Below, piece by piece: positions 14,875 through 22,800 of a stretch of DNA of 35,043 nt. The DNA is from Pirellulales bacterium (GTDB lineage Bacteria > Planctomycetota > Planctomycetia > Pirellulales > DATAWG01). Within the stretch, counting starts at the first letter, position 1, and the number at the start of each line of letters is the position of its first letter. Made by a program: the position numbers and the translations under genes. The stretch spans positions 1 through 35,043 of the forward strand of contig DASZFO010000165.1 of assembly GCA_035939775.1 (NCBI GenBank). The letters run 5' to 3'. The notes beneath the pieces were generated by a model. That model had not been told where the DNA came from and ran no database searches. It saw only the letters and a list, made by a program, of their open reading frames with translations.

Positions 14875-14892
14875 CCCGATCTTACGATCGGG
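14875..14892. terminator. Perfect 7-bp hairpin between converging genes
   Basis: CCCGATC (14875-14881), loop TTAC, GATCGGG (14886-14892). It sits between the ends of cysK and the ABM gene and could serve both directions; no T-run is present. Confidence 0.35.
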
Positions 14893-14946
14893 ACTATTGC
14901 CATTCGGCCCGCTGGGCCAGCCGAGACGACGCGACGCGAATCGACA

Positions 14947-15231
14947 TTAATGCTTGTAGATTTTATGGCGCGGGCGGTCGGAGAGGATTTGTTCCTTGCC
15001 CCAGTTGGTCACGTCGCGGAAGGCCTGGCTGCGGATAAAATCCTGAAAGGCCTGCTCGTCCGACCATTCGCTGATAATCAGATACGAGCCATCGTCCGCG
15101 ACGTCGCGGTAGAGGCGGGAATCGGTGTGCCCCGCCGCGCCGCGCAGCGCTCCCAGCACGGCGCTGAATTTCTCTTCGAATTCGCGCTGTTTGCCCTGGA
15201 TGACGTGATAATCCATGCCGACGGTGATCAT
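14947..15231 (-). CDS. ABM-domain protein (antibiotic biosynthesis monooxygenase-like)
   Basis: ATG 15231 is chosen because AGGAG lies nine bases upstream and the fold begins there; the open frame to 15375 adds 48 residues without family character. The product has 94 residues, a typical single ABM (dimeric alpha/beta barrel) domain: MITVGMDYHVIQGKQREFEE at the start, then a helix to GALRGAAGHTDSRLYRDV, SYLIISEWSDEQAFQDFIRS and a last strand. SEWSDEQAFQDF is the classic ABM pattern. Members include quinol monooxygenases and heme-degrading enzymes. The heme-binding Asn/Trp/His set is not evident, so the reaction cannot be given. Probably cytoplasmic. It diverges from the CocE hydrolase. Confidence 0.82.
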   Translation of the reverse strand: MITVGMDYHVIQGKQREFEEKFSAVLGALRGAAGHTDSRLYRDVADDGSYLIISEWSDEQAFQDFIRSQAFRDVTNWGKEQILSDRPRHKIYKH

Positions 15232-15392
15232 CGTTCGCGGCTCCTGATTTGCGAGGGGGTTGGAGCCATTGAGAATACTCCTGGGCAGGGAGTCGCGAAA
15301 GGGGTCGCCTTTCCAGCCAAGTTGCTTGCTCCGCGGGGTTGGGCTAATGATAATGCGAGGCAACCTGTTCAACATCTGGAAACGTGAGACTT

Positions 15393-17405
15393 ATGGCATT
15401 GACGATGAGCATCATAGAAGACCAATGGCGGTTCCCCTCACCCCGGCCCGCTCCCAGAGGGAGAGGGAGAAAGAATTGCCTTCGGCTATTTGAGTCGATT
15501 CTGCGCGCGATCGCGATTGCGGCGGTCTTGCTGATTCAAGTTATCTGCTCGACCGCCGTCATTGCGCAGGCGAATCCGCCGTCGAAGCCGACGGCGGAGG
15601 CCGTCTATCTTCGCGAGAATTACACGAAATACGAGTACAAGATTCCGATGCGCGACGGAGTGAAGCTGTTCACGTCGGTCTATGCGCCCAAAGACGACTC
15701 GCAGCCGTACCCGATTCTGTTGACGCGCACCCCGTACAGCGTCAAGCCCTACGGCGTCGACGTCTATCCCAACGATCCCGGCGGGCCGCTCGCGCATTAC
15801 GCCAAGGAGCGATTCATCTTCGTCCTCGAAGACGTGCGCGGGCGGTATGGCTCCGAGGGGACGTTCGTCCAAATGCGGCCGCAGCTTTCCGTCAAATCCG
15901 GACCGCACGACATCGACGAGAGCACCGACGCCTACGACACGGTCGACTGGCTCGTGCGCAACATCCCCAACAACAACGGCCGGGTGGGCATGATGGGGAT
16001 TTCTTATCCCGGATTCTACACGGCGGCGGGGATGATCGATTCCCATCCGGCTCTCAAGTGCGCCTCGCCGCAGGCGCCGATCACCGATTGGTTCGTCGGC
16101 GACGATTTCCATCACAACGGCGCGTTTTACTTGCCGCACGCGTTTCGCTGGCTCTCCCGATTCGGGCAGAAACTCGAGGAGCCGACGCGCGAGGAACCCA
16201 AGCCATTCGACTACAAGACGCCCGACGGCTATGAGTTTTATCTCAATCTCGGCCCGCTCGGCAACATCGATAAGTCGCTGTTCAAGGGGAAAATTGAATT
16301 CTGGGACGAGCTGATGAGCCACGCCAATTACGATGAATTCTGGCAGTCCCGCGATCTTCGCCCGCATTTGAAGAACGTCAAATCGGCCGTGATGACGGTC
16401 GGGGGTTGGTACGACGCGGAGGACCTGTTCGGCCCATTGTCCGTTTTTCACGAGGTCGAGCGGAACAATCCGGAAACGACGAACCTGCTCGTGGTCGGGC
16501 CGTGGGCGCACGGCGGTTGGTCGTCGAGCGACGGCGATCACCTGGGCAACGTCCGGTTTTTCGCCAAGACGTCCGAGTTTTTTCGCAACGAGATCGAGCT
16601 GCCGTTCTTGAAGCACTTTCTGAAGGATGACAAGAAATACGATCTGCCGAAAGCCTATGTCTTCGAGACCGGCACGGCGCAATGGCGGCGGTTTGACGCC
16701 TGGCCGCCGAAGAATACGCGCGAGAAGACGCTCTATTTCCGCGCAGGCGGACGGCTGTCGTTCGACCCGCCGGACGAGAAGGAAGGCGAATTCGACGAAT
16801 ACGTGAGCGATCCCAATCATCCCGTCCCCTACATTCCCAATATCGCGATCAGCATGACGCGCGAGCACATGCTCGACGACCAGCGCTTCGCCTCCTCGCG
16901 CCCCGACGTGGCGGTCTATCAGACCGACGTGCTGGAAGACGACGTGACGATCGCCGGACCGATCACGGCGCGGCTCAACGTCTCGACCACGGGGACCGAT
17001 TCGGATTGGGTCGTCAAGCTGGTCGACGTTTACTCCGGCGATTACCCAAACCCGGAGCCAAACCCCGCGGGCGTTCAAATGGGCGGCTATCAACAGCTCG
17101 TTCGCGGAGAAGTCATGCGGGGAAAGTTCCGCAATAGCTTCGAGAAGCCCGAGCCATTCGAGCCGGGCAAGAAAGCGAAAGTAGAATGGGTCATGCCCGA
17201 CGCCTATCACACCTTCCGCCGCGGGCATCGGATCATGGTGCAAGTGCAAAGCACGTGGTTCCCGCTGGTCGATCGCAATCCGCAGAAGTTCTGCGATATT
17301 TACCGCGCCCAAGCGGACGATTTTCAAAAGGCGACCGAGCGGATCTATCACTCGCCGCGAGCAACCTCGGCGATTCAAGTGCTGCAGTTCGCGCCGCCGA
17401 AATAA
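15393..17405 (+). CDS. CocE/NonD family hydrolase (X-Pro dipeptidyl-peptidase S15-like), exported
   Basis: About 670 residues from ATG 15393; GTG 15384 and ATG 15405 are in frame and equally possible, as none has a good ribosome-binding site. Residues 40-62 resemble a signal-peptide core (AIAIAAVLLIQVICSTAVIA) ending near AQA. The alpha/beta-hydrolase domain follows: YKIPMRDGVKLFTSVYAPKD, then VLEDVRGRYGSEG. The nucleophile is S204 in GISYPG, the acid D341 in GGWYDAEDL and the base H373 in GPWAHGGW. The last 200 residues are the jelly-roll domain of X-Pro peptidases (PDVAVYQTDVLEDDVTIAGP; AYHTFRRGHRIMVQVQS). The family covers glutaryl-7-ACA acylases, cocaine esterase and X-Pro peptidases; the substrate is undetermined. 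Unusually, a dispersed 40-base repeat (15430-15469) lies in frame between the start codon and the signal-peptide core. Confidence 0.88.
   Translation: MALTMSIIEDQWRFPSPRPAPRGRGRKNCLRLFESILRAIAIAAVLLIQVICSTAVIAQANPPSKPTAEAVYLRENYTKYEYKIPMRDGVKLFTSVYAPKDDSQPYPILLTRTPYSVKPYGVDVYPNDPGGPLAHYAKERFIFVLEDVRGRYGSEGTFVQMRPQLSVKSGPHDIDESTDAYDTVDWLVRNIPNNNGRVGMMGISYPGFYTAAGMIDSHPALKCASPQAPITDWFVGDDFHHNGAFYLPHAFRWLSRFGQKLEEPTREEPKPFDYKTPDGYEFYLNLGPLGNIDKSLFKGKIEFWDELMSHANYDEFWQSRDLRPHLKNVKSAVMTVGGWYDAEDLFGPLSVFHEVERNNPETTNLLVVGPWAHGGWSSSDGDHLGNVRFFAKTSEFFRNEIELPFLKHFLKDDKKYDLPKAYVFETGTAQWRRFDAWPPKNTREKTLYFRAGGRLSFDPPDEKEGEFDEYVSDPNHPVPYIPNIAISMTREHMLDDQRFASSRPDVAVYQTDVLEDDVTIAGPITARLNVSTTGTDSDWVVKLVDVYSGDYPNPEPNPAGVQMGGYQQLVRGEVMRGKFRNSFEKPEPFEPGKKAKVEWVMPDAYHTFRRGHRIMVQVQSTWFPLVDRNPQKFCDIYRAQADDFQKATERIYHSPRATSAIQVLQFAPPK
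15430..15469 (-). repeat. Dispersed 40-bp repeat (PHPGPLPEGEG type), copy 1
   Basis: The reverse complement of this segment matches 29363-29402 at 39 of 40 positions (start CTCCCTCTCCCTCTGGGAG, end GTGAGGGGAACC). It contains a CCCTCT/AGAGGG palindrome. Here it is read in another frame as FPSPRPAPRGRGRK in the leader of the CocE hydrolase. Sequences of this kind are known to recur in many unrelated high-GC genomes. Confidence 0.85.
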
Positions 17406-17406
17406 G

Positions 17407-17423
17407 AGCCTGTGATCCAGGCT
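17407..17423 (+). terminator. Small hairpin after the CocE hydrolase stop
   Basis: AGCCTG (17407-17412) pairs with CAGGCT (17418-17423), loop TGATC, one base after TAA 17403-17405. There is no T-run. Its strength as a terminator is doubtful; the REP pair lies just behind it. Confidence 0.3.
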
Positions 17424-17447
17424 GCTAGCGGCGGCGGGGCAAGAGTC

Positions 17448-17511
17448 GGTCAGGCGTCTTCGCCTGACCAAAGCGAATCGTGCTGCTGTCAGGCGAGAAC
17501 GCCTGACCTAC
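17448..17511. repeat. Inverted REP pair (BIME-like), variant of the RAYT-linked REP
   Basis: First hairpin: GGTCAGGCG, loop TCTT, CGCCTGACC (17448-17469). Second: GTCAGGCG, loop AGAA, CGCCTGAC (17488-17507), then CTAC (17508-17511), i.e. GTAG plus hairpin on the minus strand. They are separated by 18 bases. Compared with the REPs around the transposase, the innermost stem pair is changed from C-G to G-C, so pairing is kept. The left copy has GTCG instead of GTAG. Confidence 0.82.
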
Positions 17512-17570
17512 GGCCTGCGATTCACGTATTGACGCTACTTCAATGGCGATCTAGACTTTCGCTCCCCTTA

Positions 17571-17663
17571 GAGCGTCTAACAAATCCGGCGGGGACTGTC
17601 CCCCTTTTGCGAACAGCAAAACGGGGACTGTCCCCTTCTTCCAGCCGGATTTGTTAGGCGCTC
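17571..17663. repeat. Type-B palindromic element with two GGGGACTGTCCCC cores
   Basis: Ends GAGCGTCTAACAAATCCGGC (17571-17590) and 17644-17663 are inverted repeats matching at 19 of 20 positions. Cores GGGGACTGTCCCC lie at 17591-17603 and 17623-17635 in the same orientation. The element is 93 bases long. It is the only complete type-B copy in the window; partial copies lie at 6044-6093 and 27601-27643. It ends 35 bases before the start of the glycosyltransferase gene. Confidence 0.87.
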
Positions 17664-17698
17664 GTGATCGCCCACATTCAAGGCATGGAAGCTGGCGG

Positions 17699-19636
17699 AT
17701 GCGATCGGTAGCGTCAGAACAATTGCGGCATCAGCTTTTGATTCTGCTGACGGCCGGGGCGGTCTTCTTCATCTCGTTGGGGAGCGCGCGGCTTTGGGAT
17801 GAAGATGAGACCGAGTATTCGCGCTGCGCCCGCGAGATGATGGCCCGCGGCGACTGGGTGGTGCCCACCTTCAACCACCATCCGTGGCTGGAAAAGCCGG
17901 TCCTCGTTTATTGGCTGATGATCGGCTCGTTTCGCGTTTTCGGGCCGACGGAGTTCGCCGCGCGGTTCCCCTCGGCCATCTGCGCCTTGGGGACGGCGCT
18001 GGTCGCCTATCAACTCGGACGGCGGCTGTTTCGGCCGCAAGTCGGACTTTGGGCCGGATTGATTCTCGCGACGAGCTTGATGTTCGTGGTGGTCGGCCGG
18101 GCGGCGACGCACGACTCGACGATGATCTTCTTCACGACGCTATCGCTCCTGGCCTATGTCGTCGGGATGGGACCGGCGTTTTGGAAAACGGGGACAGTCC
18201 CCTTTTCTTCCGCCGAAGCGATTGCGCCCGCGATGGACGAGGAGGCCAAAAAAGGGGACAGTCCCCGCCGCATGACGCGGTTTCGCGCGGTGCTCCCGAA
18301 ATCGTGGTGGAGCTTCGTTGCGATGTATGTTCCGCTGGGATTGGCCGTGATGGCGAAAGGCCCGCTCGGCGTGCTGCTGCCGATCGCGGCGCTCGGCATG
18401 TTTGTTTGGATCAGCGGATCGGCCGCGAATCCGGATTTGGACAGCCCGCTCGCGGAACCGGACGAAAACCAAACTCGCTTCCAGCGAACGTTGAGAAACA
18501 GTTGGCGGCGGCTGATTGTGATGGCGGCCGACTTTCCCGCGGCGACCTGGGCGATGCGGCCTTTGACCCTCGCCGCGATCGTGCTGGCGATCGCGGCCCC
18601 CTGGTATGTGCTGGCCGGCATTCGCACGCACGGCGAGTTCTGGCGGGTGTTTATCTGGGAGCACAACGTTCAATACATCCTGCATTCGAAACAGGGTCAT
18701 GCCGGCTCGGCCTTATATTTCTACCCACTCGCGCTGGTCGTCGGCTTCTTTCCCTGGACGATCGCGCTGGGCCTGGGGGCGGTCTATGCGGCCCGCCATA
18801 TTCGCCGCCGCGCCCCCCACTTTCGCGCCTGCGCCTTGGCCGCCGCTTGGTGCCTGACCTGGTTCGTCGTCATGTCGCTGGTCGGCACCAAGCTCCCGCA
18901 CTACATCGTCCCCGCCTACCCGATGCTCGCGGTGATCGCCGGGCTTTGGATCGCGGATTGGATCGCCGGATTGCAGTCGAAAGCCGCCGAACGCTGGATC
19001 GCGGCCGGGTTCGTGGCGCTCGGCGTGCTGGGGATCGTTTTCGTGATCGGGCTGCCGCCGGCGATCCGGCATTGGGCGCCCGGACAGCCGAGCTTCAACT
19101 GGCTCGGGCTCGTTCCAGTGATCGGCGCGATGTTCGGCTGGACTTTTCAACGGCGGCGGCAAACGGCTCTCTCGGCAGCGACGATTCTCGTCACCGGAGG
19201 GGCGCTGTTCTTGGGGATCTTCGGCTTTGCCGCTCCCCGAATCAGCACTCAGCAGTCGAGCGTGCGCATGAACGACGCCGTGCGCCAGTTCGGAACCGAA
19301 TCGACGGCGGTCGGCGTCTACAGGGCCTATTTGCCTGGGCTGATTTATTATGCCGATCGGCCCCAGCCGATCGTCGAGCTGTACCGGCGCGGCGACGTGC
19401 GACAACTACTCGACAAGAGCGACGACTTTCTCGTGATCACCGATCTGCCGGGATTGATCGAGCTGCGGCCGCAACTTCCCGTCGGCGCGGTGGTGCTCGA
19501 ACAGCAGCCGCGATTCTTGAAGGGAGGCGAACTGCTCGTTGTCGGGCGCCTCCCCGCGGCCATCTCTCCGCCCGGCGGTGATCCGCATTCCACGGCAGCC
19601 GGCGCTACCCGCCCCCTCGGCGGACTCACGCGGTGA
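17699..19636 (+). CDS. GT-C family glycosyltransferase (ArnT/PMT-like, GT39/GT83 type)
   Basis: ATG 17699 gives 645 residues; the upstream TTG 17651 would place the start inside a repeat. The N-terminal membrane helix (12-29) is followed by SARLWDEDETEYSRCAREMM (29-48), the acidic loop typical of ArnT-like enzymes, which transfer sugars from polyprenyl phosphates to lipid A or proteins on the outer face of the inner membrane. HHPWLEKPVLVYWLM (60-74) and AARFPSAICAL (87-97) are conserved in the family. About ten more hydrophobic segments follow, and a soluble C-terminal domain (about 530-620). The donor and acceptor cannot be specified. Odd: residues 163-190 (KTGTVPF ... KKGDSPR) come from two GGGGACAGTCCCC cores and lie between two membrane helices, just before VAMYVPLGLAVMAKGPLGV. 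The frame is intact. Confidence 0.88.
   Translation: MRSVASEQLRHQLLILLTAGAVFFISLGSARLWDEDETEYSRCAREMMARGDWVVPTFNHHPWLEKPVLVYWLMIGSFRVFGPTEFAARFPSAICALGTALVAYQLGRRLFRPQVGLWAGLILATSLMFVVVGRAATHDSTMIFFTTLSLLAYVVGMGPAFWKTGTVPFSSAEAIAPAMDEEAKKGDSPRRMTRFRAVLPKSWWSFVAMYVPLGLAVMAKGPLGVLLPIAALGMFVWISGSAANPDLDSPLAEPDENQTRFQRTLRNSWRRLIVMAADFPAATWAMRPLTLAAIVLAIAAPWYVLAGIRTHGEFWRVFIWEHNVQYILHSKQGHAGSALYFYPLALVVGFFPWTIALGLGAVYAARHIRRRAPHFRACALAAAWCLTWFVVMSLVGTKLPHYIVPAYPMLAVIAGLWIADWIAGLQSKAAERWIAAGFVALGVLGIVFVIGLPPAIRHWAPGQPSFNWLGLVPVIGAMFGWTFQRRRQTALSAATILVTGGALFLGIFGFAAPRISTQQSSVRMNDAVRQFGTESTAVGVYRAYLPGLIYYADRPQPIVELYRRGDVRQLLDKSDDFLVITDLPGLIELRPQLPVGAVVLEQQPRFLKGGELLVVGRLPAAISPPGGDPHSTAAGATRPLGGLTR
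18190..18266 (+). repeat. Pair of GGGGACAGTCCCC cores inside the glycosyltransferase gene
   Basis: Identical cores lie at 18190-18202 and 18254-18266, same orientation, 64 bases apart start to start. They lack the terminal arms of types A and B. Their translation (TGTVPF and KGDSPR) keeps the gene's frame. Confidence 0.85.
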
Positions 19637-19689
19637 CGAGATTCGATCGGTGACGCTAAGCGTGGCGGGTCGGCTGGTTCGTGCCGGGC

Positions 19690-19839
19690 GGGTGGCACTG
19701 GCCAGCGCAATCGGCCAGTGCCGGACATCGCCCCCAAGCACCGACCCAAGGGATCGTCGCACCTCGGCACGTCCAGGGCGAGGCCAACGTTGCATGGTGA
19801 TTCAACACTGGCCGACGTCGCTGGCCAGTGCCACCCTAC
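19690..19839. repeat. Second GTAG-type palindrome family, inverted pair
   Basis: GGGTGGCACTGGCCAGCG (19690-19707) is exactly inverted at 19819-19836. Each copy is also the foot of a hairpin: GGCACTGGCC (19694-19703) pairs with GGCCAGTGCC (19713-19722), and ACTGGCC (19807-19813) pairs with GGCCAGT (19823-19829). The right copy ends in CTAC, i.e. GTAG on the minus strand; the left copy has lost this. The pair fills most of the 217 bases between the converging glycosyltransferase and giant PEP-CTERM genes. Confidence 0.8.
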
Positions 19840-19853
19840 AGCGCGACCGCGGG

Positions 19854-22800
19854 TTATCGGCTCCTCAACATCTTGCCACGGCGCAAGGCCGGTAACAGGC
19901 AGGCGAGGCTGCCGAGAACGATCAGCACGATGCTCGACGGCTCTGGCACGGACGATAGGCTGCTGCCGGCGCCCACACCCCCAACGGAACCACCAAGCGA
20001 ACTCCCAGGTGAGGAGCTGCCGGGGGCGAGCGGAGTCGAAGACCCTAGCCCAGCGCCGAACGGCGCGTCGCCCGTCAGCGAGCCAGCCAAAGTCAGGCCG
20101 CTCGCCATCGGACCGCCGGTCGAAGTCGACGCGGCGATTGTCACCGAGGCGGTGTGCGTCGCATCGCCGCCGATGATCAGCGCGCTTTGAACGATGTGGT
20201 CGGCGGTCAGATCGCTACCGCCGTTGACCGTCGTGACGCCCGTGGCGCTGGCGGCCTGATCGATCCCGCCCGTCTGCTGATGCGTGCCGCTGACCACCAG
20301 GTTCCCGTTGTTGACCACGTGAACGCGGCTTGCCGCCGACGCGGTTGAGGACAAATCCGAGACCGAGCCGGCCAACACCAAATTCGCGCCGGGGGCGACT
20401 GTGATGGAAACTCCGCTATTGACCGTCGCCGCGCCGGTCGTGTTATTGAATCCGAGCGTGCCGGAGTTCACCGTGATCGCCACGCCAGTTGCGAATGTCG
20501 AAACACCGGAGACCGTAACGGTCCCGGGGTCGCCAGAGGAGCTGCCGAGGGCATTATTGATCGCGAGATTGCCGTTAAAGACGCCTCCGGTAAAGTTCAC
20601 GCCGTAACCGCCAACCAGGACTTGCCCGGTGGTATTCGTCAGGTTCAAGGTCGTGCCCGCGCCGCTGCCCACGGTCAGGCTGCCCATGGTCACGGTGGCG
20701 CCCGCCGCGGTTTGCCCCACGTCGATCGTGGCACTGCTGCCACCGGGCAGGACTACGTTATTGGCATAAACGCTGGCAATACCGGGACCGATGCTGAAGT
20801 TGCTGATGAGCTGCGTCGAATTCGAACCGCCCGTGGCGCCGCTAAACCCGAAAAAGGCAGTGGGTCCGCCCAATAGAGTAACCAGATCGGAGGGAAGCGC
20901 ATGGGTATTCGCAAACGTGTTGCCTGTCACGGTGTCGGTGAGGACTTCGGTGAGTGTTTGGGCCGTTGCGTTGTACACCAAGGCGACATTGATGGGGTCG
21001 CCGCTCCCCTGGTTGATCGAGCCAGTCGCGCTGAACGGGCCAATATTGCCGTTGACGTTGACACCGCTACCGACCGTGTTGGGGGGATAGACGTTGATTT
21101 CGTAAGCGGCACTCGGTGTGATGCCGCTGTACGCTAAGCCGCCCCCGCCGCCTCCCAAGGCCGTCAAGCCGCGCGGGTCGTTCTGGAAAATAACCGCGGT
21201 GCCGTCGGCCAAAGTGCCCGAGCCGGTCGCAGTGTACGTGAATCCAATGGCGAAATTGCCGGCGACCGATTGTTTCGTGCCAAAGAAGGCCGAACGTTGT
21301 TCACCGTTCACGCCGTCGGTCAAGGTCAGTACATTGCTGTTGATCGGGTTGCTGGCGATTCCCGCGTTGTTCACCGTCCACGGAGTCCCCGCGCCGGTGA
21401 CACTCGTGCTCGTGCCGCCAAACCCGCTGAGGGTGGGGTTGGTGACGATGGGGCTAGTAGACACGACGCGCAGTGTCGTCGCGTTATTGAGCGTCACTGG
21501 GCCGGTGCCAAGTGATCCAGGATTGTTGCCAATGACCAAGCCGGTCGATGCGGCGAGGATCGTGCCACCCGAATAGGTTCCGTTGCCGCTCAAGGAAAGC
21601 ACGCCAGGGCCCGTCTTGGTGAGGCTAAAGGCCCCACCGACCGTTGTCAGATTGACTTGGCCCGCGCCGGCGCTCGCGCTATTGGCGACGTTGATCGTCG
21701 CATTGCCGGTGAGCGTCGTCGGACCAGCGAACGTGAGGCTATAGGCCGTGTTGGTCGTATCGGGGCTGGCGACATTCAGCGTTGCGGCGCCAATGCTCAG
21801 TCCGCCCAGCGTGGCGGTTAGCGAATTGACGATGTTGACCGTCGAAGTCGCCGTCACGACCAGGTTGTTCGCGTACGTCTGAAACGCGCCAAGGGCCAAG
21901 GGACCGGTTGTCGGCGCCAGGACCGTGTTGGGAATGGCCACCGTGCTGCCTCCGGTGTCGGGGCCACTGTATTGCACTAACAACCCCTCGCCGCCGCCCC
22001 CTTGATAATAGCCGATGTCGAGTTTGTGCAAGCCGGAAGTGAGGGTGACGGTTCCGGTATGCGTCGTTGAACCTTGAAAGGCGTTGTTCGCCACCACTGC
22101 CGTATCCGCGGGGCTGCCCGCGGGGCCGCTGCCATCGACGAACAGGTCGCTGCCGTCGTCACTTGTGGTGCTGAAGGTGTAGCTGCCGGCGGCTCCGATA
22201 TTGATGTATCCAGTGAAGTAGGTTTCGAAATTTGTCGTGCTCGAAAAACCGTAGAGGGCGTTCGTGGGACCGGCCGTGTTGAACATGGCGTTGGGCCCAC
22301 CGTAGTTATTGTTGCTGAAATTAAGGTTCGCCTTGCCGCCGGTGGACGTCAAGGTGCTGACGGCGAGGGTTCCGGCAATGTTGCTGAAATGGGTCGTCAT
22401 CGCGGTATAGCTCTCGGTGACCGGCGGGCCCGCGTTCTGATAGTCAAGATCGGGGCCATTTTGATTTCCGTTATTAGGCGAATTGTTGTAGAGGTTGACA
22501 GTTAGTCCCGGCATCAACTGGCCTTGCAGGTTGAGTGTGGCACCCTGGAGCGTTACCGAGCCGGTACCGAGCGGCGAGCCGGGCGAGGGCCCGGCGATCA
22601 GCGTGGCGCCACTGCCAACCGTCGTTCCGCCGCTGAAGGTATTATTGCCGGTAAGCGTGAGCGTGCCCGCGCCGGCGGTCTTCGTTACCGCCCCGGTCCC
22701 ACTGATGGTTCCGCTATAGGTCTGAGGATTGGGGTTGGCAAAAGCAAGCACGGCGTTATTAATGATCCCCGGACTGGCGACCGAACCATTGTGCGTGCTG

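Noticed and set aside
15486-17471. 661-codon open frame on the minus strand
   Set aside because: Exactly antisense to the CocE hydrolase, whose catalytic motifs are complete; the antisense product is Arg/Val-rich without domains.
17884-19581. 565-codon open frame on the plus strand in another frame of the glycosyltransferase
   Set aside because: Arg-rich shadow product without membrane helices; the overlapping frame has the clear GT-C pattern.
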